NCBI RefSeq assembly: GCF_009730915.1
Contig: NC_052471.1
Span: 28,802,185 to 28,866,184, forward strand
DNA length: 64,000 nucleotides
Reading direction: 5' to 3'
Origin: Dioscorea cayenensis subsp. rotundata
Lineage: Eukaryota > Streptophyta > Magnoliopsida > Dioscoreales > Dioscoreaceae
The position numbers and the translations under genes were made by a program. Shown piece after piece: positions 12,601 to 23,308 of this stretch. Below the pieces are notes generated by a model. It saw only the letters and a program-made list of their open reading frames with translations, ran no database searches and was not told where the DNA came from. Every line of letters starts with the position of its first letter. Position 1 is the stretch's first letter.

Positions 12601-14020
12601 CAATCAAACAAGAATTAAAATATCTAAACCGGTTATACCAAATCAGAAAAACAAACACCAAGAGTGATTTAAATCAGAAACTGAAACCCTAACAAAGCTA
12701 AACAATATGTTCATTCAAATCAATTAGGGCCAAACAAATAAGGAAAAGAAGAAAAGAAACAATTACAATAAATATCAATACAATCAAATTAGAAAAACAA
12801 GAATAACTCAAATCAGAAGAATAAGCACCAAACCAGTGCAATCCAATCAATTCTTAGAATGTTCATCCAAATCAAAACCGAAACAATTACAAATTTACAA
12901 CACAACAACACTATTATGATAGACCAAAAATAAAATTTTAAGACAAACCTTTTGGCCATGGAGGAGAAAGGAGCGGTCGAAGGCTCGGAGCCGACTCGGA
13001 GTGCAAGCCCAGCAAGGAGAAAGTCAAGTTGTGGAGGAGAAGGAGAAGGCCATCAAGTTGGTTCTTCGCTGCCATCTTTCTATTTTACTTTTTCTTATCT
13101 TAAAAACAATGGGCATTGTTTTCATATAAAACTCTATTATATTATACTATATTGTACCTTAAAATAATGGGTATTGGGTGATTAGATTTAATTACATTAT
13201 GAACCATCATATATATATATTGTACAATTATTTGGAATTTTAAAAAAAAAAATTTGTTGGCTAGTAGTTCTATAATTTTATTTAATGATTATGATCATCT
13301 TTTATTATTTTGAAAAATATTCTAAAAAAAATTCTTTATCCATACGTGTGAGATTTTGTTTTGATTTCATTGGATTGGAGATAATTATCAATCACCATTA
13401 AAAATAATTAATTTATATAATAACTTATCAAGAAAATATTTTTAAATAATTTGTAGATAATGAATAAAGAATAATAGTTAATTTATATTAATCATTTGTT
13501 TTAAATTAATATTTGAATTATACATATTTTTGATATTTTTTTAAAAAAATTTATCTCTCTAATACATATTTTTAATAATTTTAAACTAGAGAAATAGGAG
13601 GGAACATCTTTGATACATTATTAAAATATGTATTTTGTAATTAATTATTATTTTAAAATTATCTCAGCCATTAATGATTTGGTGATGGTTAAGAAAACCC
13701 TAGCCTCTAATGTACAGTCTTTTTTCTCTCATCCCATACATCCATCGCCACCACCACTGAAAGTCACCACCGCCAACTCAAAACCGTCCTCCCACCACCA
13801 CCGGCATCCTCCTTCAGCCACCGTCCGCATTCTCTCCGGCCTCCACAACCTCTACTTTTTTTTCTTCTCATCATAGGGTGTACGCCTTTTCCGCCTCGAG
13901 GTGGAAAAGGCGCCTCGCCAGGTTGAGTCACAAGTTCCGCCACCGGCCATAGGGGCATGCGCGTTAATGCAAGCAGCCAGCGCCTCGAGTCGTACGCCTT
14001 GTTAGCATTTTTAAACTTTG
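9683..14020 (-). mobile_element. hAT-superfamily DNA transposon (4.34 kb), once autonomous
   Basis: Left end CAAGGTTTAAAAAGG is the inverted repeat of the right end, which reads CAAAGTTTAAAAATG on the - strand. The flanks are CCCGTAAG (9675-9682) and CCCATAAA (14021-14028), a 6/8 match consistent with an aged 8-bp hAT target duplication. Subterminal zones hold repeated GCC/CTCG-rich motifs (9705-9770 and 13860-13995). A decayed BED/hAT transposase lies inside on the - strand. The element splits a retrotransposon LTR, so it arrived later than the LTR. Confidence 0.85.
10176..12603 (-). pseudogene. hAT transposase with BED zinc finger and C-terminal dimerisation domain, decayed
   Basis: In order on the - strand: a BED-type zinc finger (about 12555-12370) with CNFC and HLACTH ligands; a linker; the conserved block DIGRFFFENGIAFNVA (about 12055-12000); SIGSYGRGLKPP; the catalytic-core stretch SILSDGWKNM (about 11850-11820); a VVTDN region near 11650; APCTAHYLDLML near 11570; further core at 11264-10947; and the hAT dimerisation motif WWMQYGDE...LSLTCSASGYERNWS (about 10720-10625). 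An acidic/Lys-rich tail follows (10475-10176). Breaks seen: an in-frame TAA near 12288, and frameshifts near 12080, 11700 and 11605. Introns cannot be excluded at some gaps, but the shifts within conserved blocks make it non-functional as it stands. Role when intact: cut-and-paste transposase of the surrounding element. Confidence 0.88.
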
Positions 14021-14211
14021 CCCATAAATCCCTCTATTTTATCCTTATGCTTATTCTTACATGCATAAGCATGCTCGCAAGGTTCTCTAGATGAGACTTA
14101 TGGTCGTAAGTCCATCTACAAGATGACCGTAAGGTGATCTATATGGCCTGTTCTTTAGTTGTTGATATCGAGAGAGCTTTATCTTCTTTATTTTGACTCA
14201 AAATAACTTCT

Positions 14212-14246
<35 letters not shown>

Positions 14247-14375
14247 TGAACATTGTCCAAAACCTAAGAATATTATTTTTACCATGTTTAACATTATATT
14301 CTGAAAGAATACTCTAATACATGCCAAATAAGTGTATAAATTGATATAAAATGATGCACAAATATACACTTATCA
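14021..14375 (-). repeat. LTR copy 2, second part
   Basis: Continues the LTR broken at 9682. It contains ATGACCGTAAGG, a (CT)n tract at about 14213-14242, CCTAAGAATATTATT, ACATGCCAAATAAGTGTA and the terminus ACTTATCA at 14368-14375. These parallel the end of the family LTRs at 17586 and 34660. Confidence 0.7.
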
Positions 14376-14419
14376 AAAGATCTAAATAATATTGAGAGAG
14401 ATTATGAAGTAAGGGTGGG

Positions 14420-14711
14420 GTGTTATAAAGTCTAGATGGCGATGATGTTATTGATAATGAGCATGGGAAGGAGTGTGTTAGTGTTGTGAGATAGTTGATG
14501 TAATGACAAGAGAATGTAGATAATTCTCAGAGGCATAAGTTTTTCTTACTAGATGTATGGTACAAAAGATCTTGTTTGAACTCATCACTGATTGTAGTTG
14601 CCAAGAGAATATTATTAGCACAAATTTGGTGTCAGATCTGCAATTGGTACTCGAGGTTTATCCTAATCATTACACTATTTAATAGATCAAAGAAGTACAA
14701 GGAATTTAAGT

Positions 14712-14745
<34 letters not shown>

Positions 14746-15840
14746 TGCCATTTTTTAGTTATGAATATTCTGATGAGCTTGTCGTATATTGTTAGGTAGA
14801 AATTGGTAGTTTGATGTTACTGTTAAGCACTTGGCAAAGAAAAACTCATATTAGTTAGAGAAGGAGTTAAATACACTCTCATACAATTAGGGGAAGGCTC
14901 CTACCAAAGCTTATGAAGTGGAGGAAAGGACTTTTCTTACAATTTAGCAAGTGGCATTAGAATTTATATATAATTGCAAAGAGATCATAGACATGCACTT
15001 ATTGACTATGAATGAAGTTGGTATAACAAATGAATCAAACAGTAATGAATTTCTAGTGGAGGTGCAAAATTTGTTGTATTAATTTCATAATATTTTTCCT
15101 AAACAATTATCTAATAGCTTGCGCCTATGAGGGATATACAATATTATATTGGTTTGGTTCTTAAAGATAGCCATCAAATTTACAAGCGTTAAGAAGAATG
15201 TGATTCTTAGAGAGAAAGTAGAAGAATCATTTCAGAAGGACATATCAAGGCTAGTATAAGTCCATGTGCAATACACCCCTTTGTTAACACCTAAGAAGGA
15301 TGAGAGTTAGATAATGTGTATTGATAGTAAGCTCATCATCAAGATTACTATTGGGTACAAGTTTCCAATTCCTAAGCTAGATGACGTATTGGAACAACTT
15401 GAAGTGGCAATGGTCTTTTCCAAGATTGATCTTAGTAGTGGCTACCATCAAAACAGAATTCTTTCTGGAAATAAGTGGAAGATTACATTCAAGACAAGCT
15501 AAGGGATGAGTTAAATATAAGCCTTTAGTCATATCCTTTAAATTAACTAATGCATTAAACACTTTCATGAGATTAATTATGAATCAGGTCTTAGGTCTTA
15601 GCCATGCAACAGAAAAATTAGCAAAGCAAATTTATTTACTTTAAGAAGATGTGAAGTCTAAGCTTGAGAATGTTGGTAATAAAGTCATCGTATTCCTTGG
15701 CAGAGAAAGACTTGCAAATGCCACTCAAAGCAAGCTGAGGCAAAGAAAGTATTGACCATTTAAGATTATTAATTAAGAAGATCAATGACAATGCTTATGT
15801 TGTTGATTTTCCAAATTGAAATACTTTCAATATTGATGAC
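14420..15840 (+). pseudogene. Ty3/gypsy pol remnant (protease and reverse transcriptase), decayed
   Basis: Conceptual translation with many stops still shows a protease-proximal segment (about 14530-14640, resembling the 'LIIDGG' region). A pre-RT segment with FPKQLSNSL follows near 15090-15120. The clearest block is the RT core at 15313-15500, with MCIDSK, FPIPKLDDVLEQL and VFSKIDLSSGYHQ. That block is the conserved palm/fingers region of Ty3/gypsy RT. It reads on the + strand, whereas the LTRs on both sides are read as minus-oriented, so it probably belongs to a different, older insertion. No functional product is expected. A (AG)n microsatellite lies at about 14717-14743. Confidence 0.75.
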
Positions 15841-15856
15841 TTATATTTATATTTAC

Positions 15857-17586
15857 TGATAGGGACACAAGTTTACATGCCGATCACGTAATAATAGTGT
15901 GCATAAAGTAGAGTGTCGGTCCACAAGGAAGAAAGTGAATATTAGTAATAGCTTTAATTCTGAAAAATAGCCTAAGTGATCGAATGATGTGTGTGTGAAC
16001 AAAAGAAACTAAAATGAGAAATACGGAAATAAAACAAGAGGGAAATCAAGGGAAGAAACTATGTCCAGGCATAGTATCCCTCTAGGGTTATGAAGTGTTG
16101 GATAAAAGTTATTTAGGTTTGCTATCTTATTTGAACCGAGAGTTTCCAGAATTATACTAAACTCTAATTTAGGTGCAAAGCTGATATAGGCATCCATACA
16201 GTTGCATTAACACTCTATGTAACCTTACTGTGGGCTAATGACAATCTCTTAAGTAGATAATCTCCCCCGTAGAGAGAGATTACCCTTAATCATCGGAATA
16301 CTGAGTAGAGATGTAAATTCTCCTAAAATTTACTCTACGCGATTGCAAAGAGCATGGAGATTATCATTAACTCACTCGGAAGGATTGTGGGAGACAAAGT
16401 CTCCAAATGACCCTAATCAGAGTCGTACTTACTATCCTTTTGAATTATAGCATGTCTATGCTAGGTGAAAATTTTTTCTTGTCACAAAGCACACCAAATG
16501 CATGAAAACTAGGGGGCTCTTGCCATAATAGCAATCATTCAATAAAAACATGCAATTAAATTCAAATAAAAATGATTACAATTAAGAAAACAATTAAAGC
16601 ATCAAAGATCCAACTACCAATATTAATAAAATAAATTCTAAAGTTCAACTATGCCCAAACATCTACAAATTAACCCTCCATTAAAAGAGGGCAAGCATTC
16701 AACATACAAGTAATAGGAGAAGACAGGAGAAACATGAAAAGGCCCTTCTCAATAGTACCGACGAAGGATCTCCAGAGAAACACTAGGAAAGCTTCCATAC
16801 ATGCCGCCAAGATAAGCTTGATGGCTATGACCTCCAATGCCCTTGAATGTGGATCCAAATCTCTCTTCAAATAGCCCCTTGAGTGCTGAAGATTCATCTC
16901 TTTTTTTCCCCTAACTTCGCCTCCAATAATCACCCAAAAGATAAGTAAACAATGCCCTAAAAATTCTCATCAGTTTTATTTATACTCGGCTGCTTACGGG
17001 TTGCTTACGGGAGTATGAACGTGGTCATAAGTGAGCTGGAGAAGATAATCATGAGCCTTACGGAACAACTTATGACTGTAAGTCATGTCCGTAAGGTCTT
17101 CTGTTTGTGTTACAGTCCAACTTATGGTCATAAGCACTAGACTGTAAACTTCATTGTGTTACTTCTTGTGACTGCCCTTACAGGCGCATGTTGTGGTCGT
17201 ACACTCCTCTGTATGGTCCTTATGAGCATCCTTATGGGCGTAAGCCGTACCTATAATATTCTCTAATTTGGCTCTGAATACTCCTTATAGGCATGCCCAT
17301 AAGGTTCTCTGGAATCTACTTACGGCCGTAAGGTTGGCCGTAAGCCGCTTGTAAGCCACCTAGTTTGCCATTTCCTTTTTCAAATAATACCAAGAAAACT
17401 CCAACTCCTTTGTTTAAGGTCTGGAATGCTTCTTTTAGCTTTCTCTTTCTCTCTTCTTGAAGTGCTGCCCTAAACCTGAGAATGTAAAATACACTATATT
17501 TAGCATCGAATTCACAATATGATTCTAATACATGCCGAATGAGTATACAAAATAATATGAAATACATGAACATTGTACACTCATCA
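15857..17586 (-). repeat. LTR copy 3 of the TGATGAG family (1.73 kb)
   Basis: Begins TGATAGGGACACAAG and ends CATTGTACACTCATCA on the + strand. It aligns in order with 32943-34660: GTGCATAAAGTAGAGTGTC-type start, GCATAGTATCCCTCTAGGG, GTAACCTTACTGTGGGC, TGTAAATTCTCCTAAAATT, ATAAATTCTAAAGTTCAAC and the tract rich in CGTAAG words (17000-17350). Length matches the other full copy (1718 bp). No primer-binding site is readable to its left. Confidence 0.8.
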
Positions 17587-17916
17587 TTTACTCAACTACA
17601 AACCTTAATTATCTGGATCATAACTCAAGGTCGAGTTTCTTGTGAATGGAGGTGAATAGTAAGCATAACATGCAATGGAATGAATACTCTTGACAATTTC
17701 ATGGCTTGAATCTTTGAGTTTTTATGCTGCTTAATATTTTGGCACTATTCTAACTTTATTTATTATTTTTACCTTAATACATTTTGTTTAGCATTTGTAA
17801 TCATCTATCTGTCTATTTATTTATTTATTATAGAAGTTTTTAGCTAACAATTCTTATTATTTGACTTTGAGTCTCTTTGCTATTTATGGTGTCAATTAAT
17901 TTTTCTAACACAGGTA
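17587..17916. other. AT-rich spacer between two LTRs
   Basis: No coding motif. Near 17890 the text TATGGTGTCAA resembles the inverted, decayed tRNA primer-binding site seen at 32919-32936. This suggests an eroded internal boundary next to the LTR that follows. Confidence 0.4.
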
Positions 17917-19072
17917 TACGCTACCATGAACAAATAGTATAATGATTAAAAGAGAATCATCCCATGAGGATTATGCTTATCAACCATCGAAATTAATATA
18001 ACTCTAATTCCTTTTGGACAAGTAAATTAAGAATGGTTAATTGAAAGTAAATAATACTAAAAGGTAGAAGAACTCATAATTGACAAGAAAAGAATATTCA
18101 ATATCAAAAGGCTCTATAAAGTTTCCAAGTTCACTAAGATTAATTCTACCCATGATAATCTAGTTTAATCAATTGATGTTTGCTCCATATGTTGTTATCA
18201 AATTTTTATTAAATAACTATTAATCTTTCTCAAGCATCAATAGCTAGCATATCCCTCAAGTAAGTTAAGTACATCTCTTTGATAACTATGAACTTATGAA
18301 ATTCATTAAATTATAGAAATTTATGTGGATGCATATGATCTCATAAATATCTCTATCTGATGATGATCATATGATATTTCAACAAAGATCCAATCCAATT
18401 ATCATCTCTCAGTTTCAAATTGACTCACTAATCATGTAATTGTTGATTAAGCAAACACAAGCATTAAATTCAAATTGAAATATTCAACATAATTTGGAAA
18501 TTACCATCAAATAAATTGAAACTAGACTAATTTAGGTTTTCATAATCTAGCTACATTGTAACTTAAGAAAAATAAATTTAGAATATAGTAAATTCAAAGG
18601 TCATCTTATTAACAAGGTTCATAATCAAGAAAAGAAAAGAAAAGAAAATTAAGAACTCGAGCTTGAAGATGAGTTGCCAATGAATCTTTGCACCCAATTC
18701 GTCTTCTTCGTCTTTTCTTCTGAACCCCTAACTTCTTTTATAAACTGAATATCGGGGTAGTGTCTGAGCACTATGATATTGGTAGCATCTTGGTGCCATA
18801 CTTTCTGGTTCATAGTTAATTGTAGCACCTAGGCACCACACACTTGAGCCAAGGCACTATATTTTCTACTTTGCTGCTTTTCCTTTCTAATCAAAGCTTA
18901 GACGTTAAAACATAGGGCCTAGGCGTTGAGTACTCTACGTTGGTACCCATTCTTTCTCTTTTTTGTGCTTTTAAAATGCTTTTTTTTCAAGTCATGCTCT
19001 TCCTTTCATACAATTTAAAAACAACAAAAATAAGGGTAAATTACATGAAATATTCCAACATTGCACTCATCA
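17917..19072 (-). repeat. LTR copy 4, shorter and diverged
   Basis: Starts around 17917 and ends ATTGCACTCATCA at 19072. It keeps the family layout (ATAGTATAATGATTAAAAG start region, AGGATTATGC, 'CATTGATAGC'-like middle, terminal CACTCATCA) but lacks the CGTAAG-rich tract of the longer copies. It instead has a 'TAGGCACC'-type motif series at 18790-18950. Probably a subfamily. Confidence 0.5.
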
Positions 19073-19313
19073 TAGGTTGAAACCAATTTAATTCACTAAA
19101 CAAAAGCCTCATTCATCAATTAACCACTTAGGACATAACTGAATCGACTTAATATATCATCAATCAATCTAAGACTAACTAATTGAGGAAAATAAACTAC
19201 CATTGATGAAGCAAAAGAGGTTATGATAAGAAAACACAGGATATACTTGTCTTTTTTAAAAAGGGAGAAAGTTGGCACTTTCTCCTTGAATATGTCTCTA
19301 ATTGATAATAATA

Positions 19314-19589
19314 CTCCCTCCGTTCCTTTTTATCTTACACAAATCCATGTTCCTTTTTATTTGTCACTTTCTAACATCAAGAAGCATTTATTATTTTTTT
19401 CCAAAATTACCCTTAACACTCTATTCAATTCTCTTACTAGAATTAAATATGAGAGAGAAATGTGAATGTATAAATTAAGGATAATTTTGGAAAAAATAAC
19501 TACTTTTTTTATAAAATTTTATGAAATAACTAAATTTCTGGATACGTGAGATTCGGTTAACCACGACAGATAAAAAGGAACGGAGGGAG
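19314..19589. mobile_element. Stowaway-like MITE (Tc1/mariner), 276 bp
   Basis: The ends are perfect inverted repeats of at least 20 bp, beginning CTCCCTCCGTTCCTTTTTAT, the classic plant Stowaway terminus. The left flank is TA; the right flank reads CATA, consistent with a slightly altered TA duplication. The interior is AT-rich and has no transposase. Confidence 0.93.
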
Positions 19590-20369
19590 CATACCGAAAT
19601 ACAAATATGATAAAACTACGTCTAATGATTGAGATCAATTGAGATAAAGAGTGTTTGGTTGCTTGTAACTCTTCCTCAACTGAAAATAAATAATAATGTG
19701 TAAGTACAAGATAGAAAAACTAAAATTTTGTGTTTAGTTGAATGAATAAGAGAAAATGTACACATATACTATATACGCAACAACAACAATAATAATATCA
19801 AGAAACTATAATAAAGATTTAAACTAATTTAATTATAATTTAAAATACATTTTATTTTTTACCTAAATACTAAGAAAAATAACAATAGTACACACAGGGT
19901 CTATACTTGATATTTTAAAATTTAAAATTTAATATTTAATATAAAAGTATAAAATTAAAATATTTTAAACCCAAAAATAAAAAAAAATATTAATTAATTA
20001 AATAAATTATAAGATAAAGATGAGTATAAGATGGATGACTTGCTAGAACTCATTCGGTTCACGGAAAAATAAAATAAAATTTTGAATGCTTACATCCAAA
20101 GCTTTTTAATGGATATTTGTCACCAAGTACTTTGTAAGAGTGCATCTCCATTGATCGGTTGAGAAACCAAACAAACAAACAAAGGAAAAAAAAAAACAAT
20201 AATATAACGTGTACGAGTCATTTTTCAGTGTAAATGGACATCCAACCAAACAAACACTATCTTACATTAAAAAAGAAATAACACATTAAAATTAGACAGT
20301 ACTCATATCTTAAAATATACGTATTGTTCAAAATTAAGAAACAAAAAAGCTTTGGCTTTGAACACATTA
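19590..20369. other. AT-rich intergenic DNA upstream of ERF gene 2
   Basis: No gene or identifiable transposon terminus is visible. Composition is very AT-rich with short A and T runs. Confidence 0.6.
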
Positions 20370-20410
20370 AAATTTTAAGTACTTTTTTTTTAAAAAAGTA
20401 CTTAAAATTT
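20370..20410. repeat. Perfect 19-bp-arm hairpin
   Basis: Arms 20370-20388 and 20392-20410 are exact inverted complements centred on a 3-nt TTT loop; the arms contain AAGTACTT. It lies about 360 bp before the ERF gene 2 start codon. It may be a fragment of a foldback element or a cruciform-forming site; no function is claimed. Confidence 0.8.
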
Positions 20411-20469
20411 AATAAACAGATTTAGCAAAAATTAAACAATACGAAACTGATGGGTCTGGTCAGTCGGTG

Positions 20470-20728
20470 TTGACCGCAGCCTGGCCCGGCCCGGCCCAAA
20501 CACCATACATGTGATGACGTCATCGCCCGTTTGTTTGACCCGCCGCCGCACGCATTGACTCACGTGCCCCATAAAAATTCATGGGGCCCACCAAAGAAAA
20601 AACCTTCAAACCAGGGCCCACAAAGCCCAAAAAAACAAGCCCATCAACTTTCTTAGCGCCATCATATAAAAAACGCCGGCTCTCATGCACTATAAATGAA
20701 GCTCCACAATCTCTCAAGCTCCACTCCA
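20470..20728 (+). promoter_or_regulatory. Motif-dense promoter of ERF gene 2
   Basis: Within 100 bp: W-box cores TTGACC at 20470-20475 and 20535-20540, and TTGACT at 20555-20560; a bZIP palindrome TGACGTCA at 20515-20522 inside a 12-bp palindrome (20513-20524); a GCC-box core GCCGCC at 20542-20547; TGACTCA at 20556-20562; and a G-box CACGTG at 20561-20566. Two TATA-like boxes are at 20665-20670 and 20691-20696. This GC-rich island stands out from the surrounding AT-rich DNA. Known: these are sites for WRKY, TGA/bZIP, ERF and bZIP/bHLH factors. Inferred: defence/hormone-inducible, possibly with ERF self- or cross-regulation. Confidence 0.75.
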
Positions 20729-21184
20729 ATGGCGTCTTCTTCTTCTTCTTCTTTTGAAACCCTAAGTTCATATACAGAGCCATCAGAGAAGAAGAAGAAT
20801 ATGACATACAGAGGAGTCAGACGCCGGCCATGGGGCAAGTTCGCGGCGGAGATAAGGGACTCAACAAGAAACGGCGTTAGAGTTTGGCTCGGGACCTTCG
20901 AGAGCGCTGAGGAAGCTGCCATGGCGTATGACCAAGCGGCTTTCTCAATGAGAGGCCCAAGGGCAATGCTCAACTTTCCGGTGGAGAAGGTGGTGGAGTC
21001 ATTGAAGAGTTTGGGATGCGGCGAAGAAGAGGATGATTATGGTAATTGTTCTCCGGCTATGGCTTTGAAGAGGAAGCACTCTATGAGAAGGAGGAGGAGG
21101 AGAAGTGAGAGGTTGGTTTTGGAGGACTTGGGTTCTCAGTATTTGGAGGAGCTTCTTTCTGCTTCTTTAATGGATTCTTGCTAG
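20729..21184 (+). CDS. AP2/ERF transcription factor, group IX (second copy)
   Basis: Intronless, 151 aa from the chosen start. Domains: a Ser-rich N-terminus (about 2-9), an acidic/Lys stretch, then the AP2/ERF domain (about residues 26-84) with [30 protein letters not shown] and [12 protein letters not shown] basic run of about ten Arg/Lys near 118-129 is a probable nuclear localisation signal. The C-terminus [17 protein letters not shown] is the acidic/hydrophobic end typical of ERF1/ERF92-type group IX proteins. Start choice: an in-frame ATG at 20696 overlaps a TATAAA at 20691-20696, so it would precede or sit at the transcription start. The ATG at 20729 has good context (CCAATGGC). It shares orientation and the AP2 core with the ERF gene at 1249 but has a different C-terminus, so the pair is not a recent duplicate. 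Probable GCC-box-binding activator. Confidence 0.93.
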   Translation: MASSSSSSFETLSSYTEPSEKKKNMTYRGVRRRPWGKFAAEIRDSTRNGVRVWLGTFESAEEAAMAYDQAAFSMRGPRAMLNFPVEKVVESLKSLGCGEEEDDYGNCSPAMALKRKHSMRRRRRRSERLVLEDLGSQYLEELLSASLMDSC

Positions 21185-22519
21185 CTTTTCTAAATAACTT
21201 CATTAAGCTATATATATATATATAGCATTGTCTTCTTGATTTCAATTTTCTTCATTTCATCTTGCTCTTTCTCTTCCTCACTTTTTAGTGAATATGAACA
21301 AAAGTAATAAGTTGGTTAAATCAATTTATCATCATAAAAATTGATCTAAATCATGTTGGTGATGTTGTAATACTTTAATGGAATTGATTTCCTTGTGTTT
21401 CATCTCTTCTTCTCTCTATTGCTTTTTCTCTCCCCCCTTCTCACTAAGCTTGTGATTTATGTTTGATAGATGTGGAGTCTAATTTACATTCAATGACGAA
21501 GAGTACGAACTTATTATTAATATTTACAATATAAAGATAGATGTAAATGTATGTAATACAAGATTGTTTTATATTAAAGCTTAATTAGGAAGTAGATAAA
21601 TTGTTGGATGGACTTCTAAATACTCCATCAATGCATAGTCTTGTGTTATTGGAACTCATTGTTTATAGACATATATAAGCAGTTTATTACTAGGGTTGGT
21701 GGATTTTGAACTATAATTTGGACCATGTATATATTGTCATTTATAGCTTGAGCCAACCGACATTGAAGTATGACCATGAATGTGACACTCTTCGTTTGTT
21801 TTACGTGCATAGTTTTTTTATTAATTAGTAAGAGCATTTAATATTCCTAAGATTGAATTCAACATATTTTTTTACTACAAGGAATGGGAATCATGAGCGT
21901 GTGATCATAAGAAAATGTAGCATGTGTTGGTTAGTATTAATGCTTATCCTATATACCATAATTGTTATGAATTAAATTATGGTCAAGTCTGATTTTTTAT
22001 TTAATTAGAATTAAATCATAGTCATATTTAGGATAACAACTTTATTACAATGTCCTAATAATTGCATTCAAACTATTACACCAATCATAGTAAAATTTAG
22101 TCAGATTTAGTTAAAATTAAATTTTATATATATATATATATATATATGCTTCTTTCCAACACTAACATGCCATTGTTCATGCAATCGAGCATCATTCTAG
22201 CCTCTTCACATATAACTTGCCATTCGCCACCATGTACAAACCCTAATTAGAATTTTTATTTTATATTATTACAAAAGAATGAGTGGTTACGTGTAAAAAA
22301 TAAAAATAAAAAATTTACAAAACATTTGTTTTAGTAAAATTAATTATACAAGGACTAATATATAATATGGTCGGTCGATAGGATGTTTTTCTTTCAAGGT
22401 GTCATACTCCACCCAAGTTTCCAGTGAAGTTCTTTCTTGAGGAGGATCACATTAGCAATGCACTTATATTTTAAGATTAACTTGGGCCATTCATCTTTTA
22501 AGATACCACATTTCACTAA
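21185..22519. other. 3' flank of ERF gene 2 and AT-rich intergenic DNA
   Basis: Includes (TA)n runs at about 21210-21224 and 22122-22148. No second gene is supported; the short open frames are compositional. Confidence 0.6.
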
Positions 22520-23305
22520 CCCCTGCTTTGGTCTGGAGGGAGGAGGGAGGAGGGGTGAGGGAGTGAGGGAGGAGTATGGAGGGTTTGAGAAAATATCGTG
22601 TTTGGCTCATGGAGGTGTGGAGGAGTAGTTTATTTTTTTTTTGTTTAGTTGAAAAGAGGAGTGGGGAGGAGAGAGAAAGAGTGTAATGTGTATTTAACTA
22701 TTTTGCCATTGTACAATAAAATAGGTAATAATATATATAATAATCAATTGTAGAATAATAATAATAACACAATATATAATATATGATAAACATTATAAAA
22801 CACACACAATAATTAGGGAAAAATATTTATTCAAAAAAAAAATTATGAGGAGTCATAACATTTTGATTATAATTGACAAATATTGGTTAAAATGTGAACA
22901 CCCAAACATACCCTATTTTTGTCATATTTTTTCATAAACTTAAAAAAAAAAAATGGTGAAAACATGCTTGGAAAGCATACCCTATTTTTTTTCATATTTA
23001 ACAAAAAATATGCTCATGATAAACATATTCACAATCCCAAACAAACAATCACTATGATACAATAGGAATTCTACATATAGGTGAAGGGCATTAATGGTAT
23101 TTTGCATTATTTAAAAAAATTAAAAAAAACAATAAACATCCACTCCCCAAAAGACCCCAATTTGGGGGAGTGGATTATGAGGGGTGAGGAGGGGTGAGGC
23201 ACCCCTCCTCACCCCCTCTCACCCCCTTTCACTCCCTCAACCAAACAACACCCACACCCCCCAACACCCCCTCACCCCTCCTCCCTCCCCCAACCAAACA
23301 AAGCC
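22520..23305. mobile_element. Tourist-like MITE (PIF/Harbinger type), 786 bp
   Basis: Flanked by TAA on both sides (22517-22519 and 23306-23308), the TWA duplication expected for PIF/Harbinger. The right end, read inverted, starts GGCTTTGTTTGGTTGGGGGA; the left end (CTGCTTTGGTCTGGAGGGAG) is a diverged inverted match. The subterminal zones are strikingly strand-asymmetric, being pure-purine GGAGGGAGGAGGGG at the left and its complement at the right. The interior is AT-rich and non-coding. Confidence 0.8.
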
Positions 23306-23308
23306 TAA

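Noticed and set aside
12952..13167. Plus-strand open frame beginning MAMEEKGAVEG
   Set aside because: It lies within the hAT element opposite the expected 5' leader of the transposase, and no domain is seen.
13628..13958. Open frames rich in His/Pro or Arg/Gly
   Set aside because: They arise from the GC-rich subterminal repeats of the hAT element.
20683..20973. Minus-strand open frame opposite ERF gene 2
   Set aside because: Shadow of the conserved AP2 coding sequence on the other strand.
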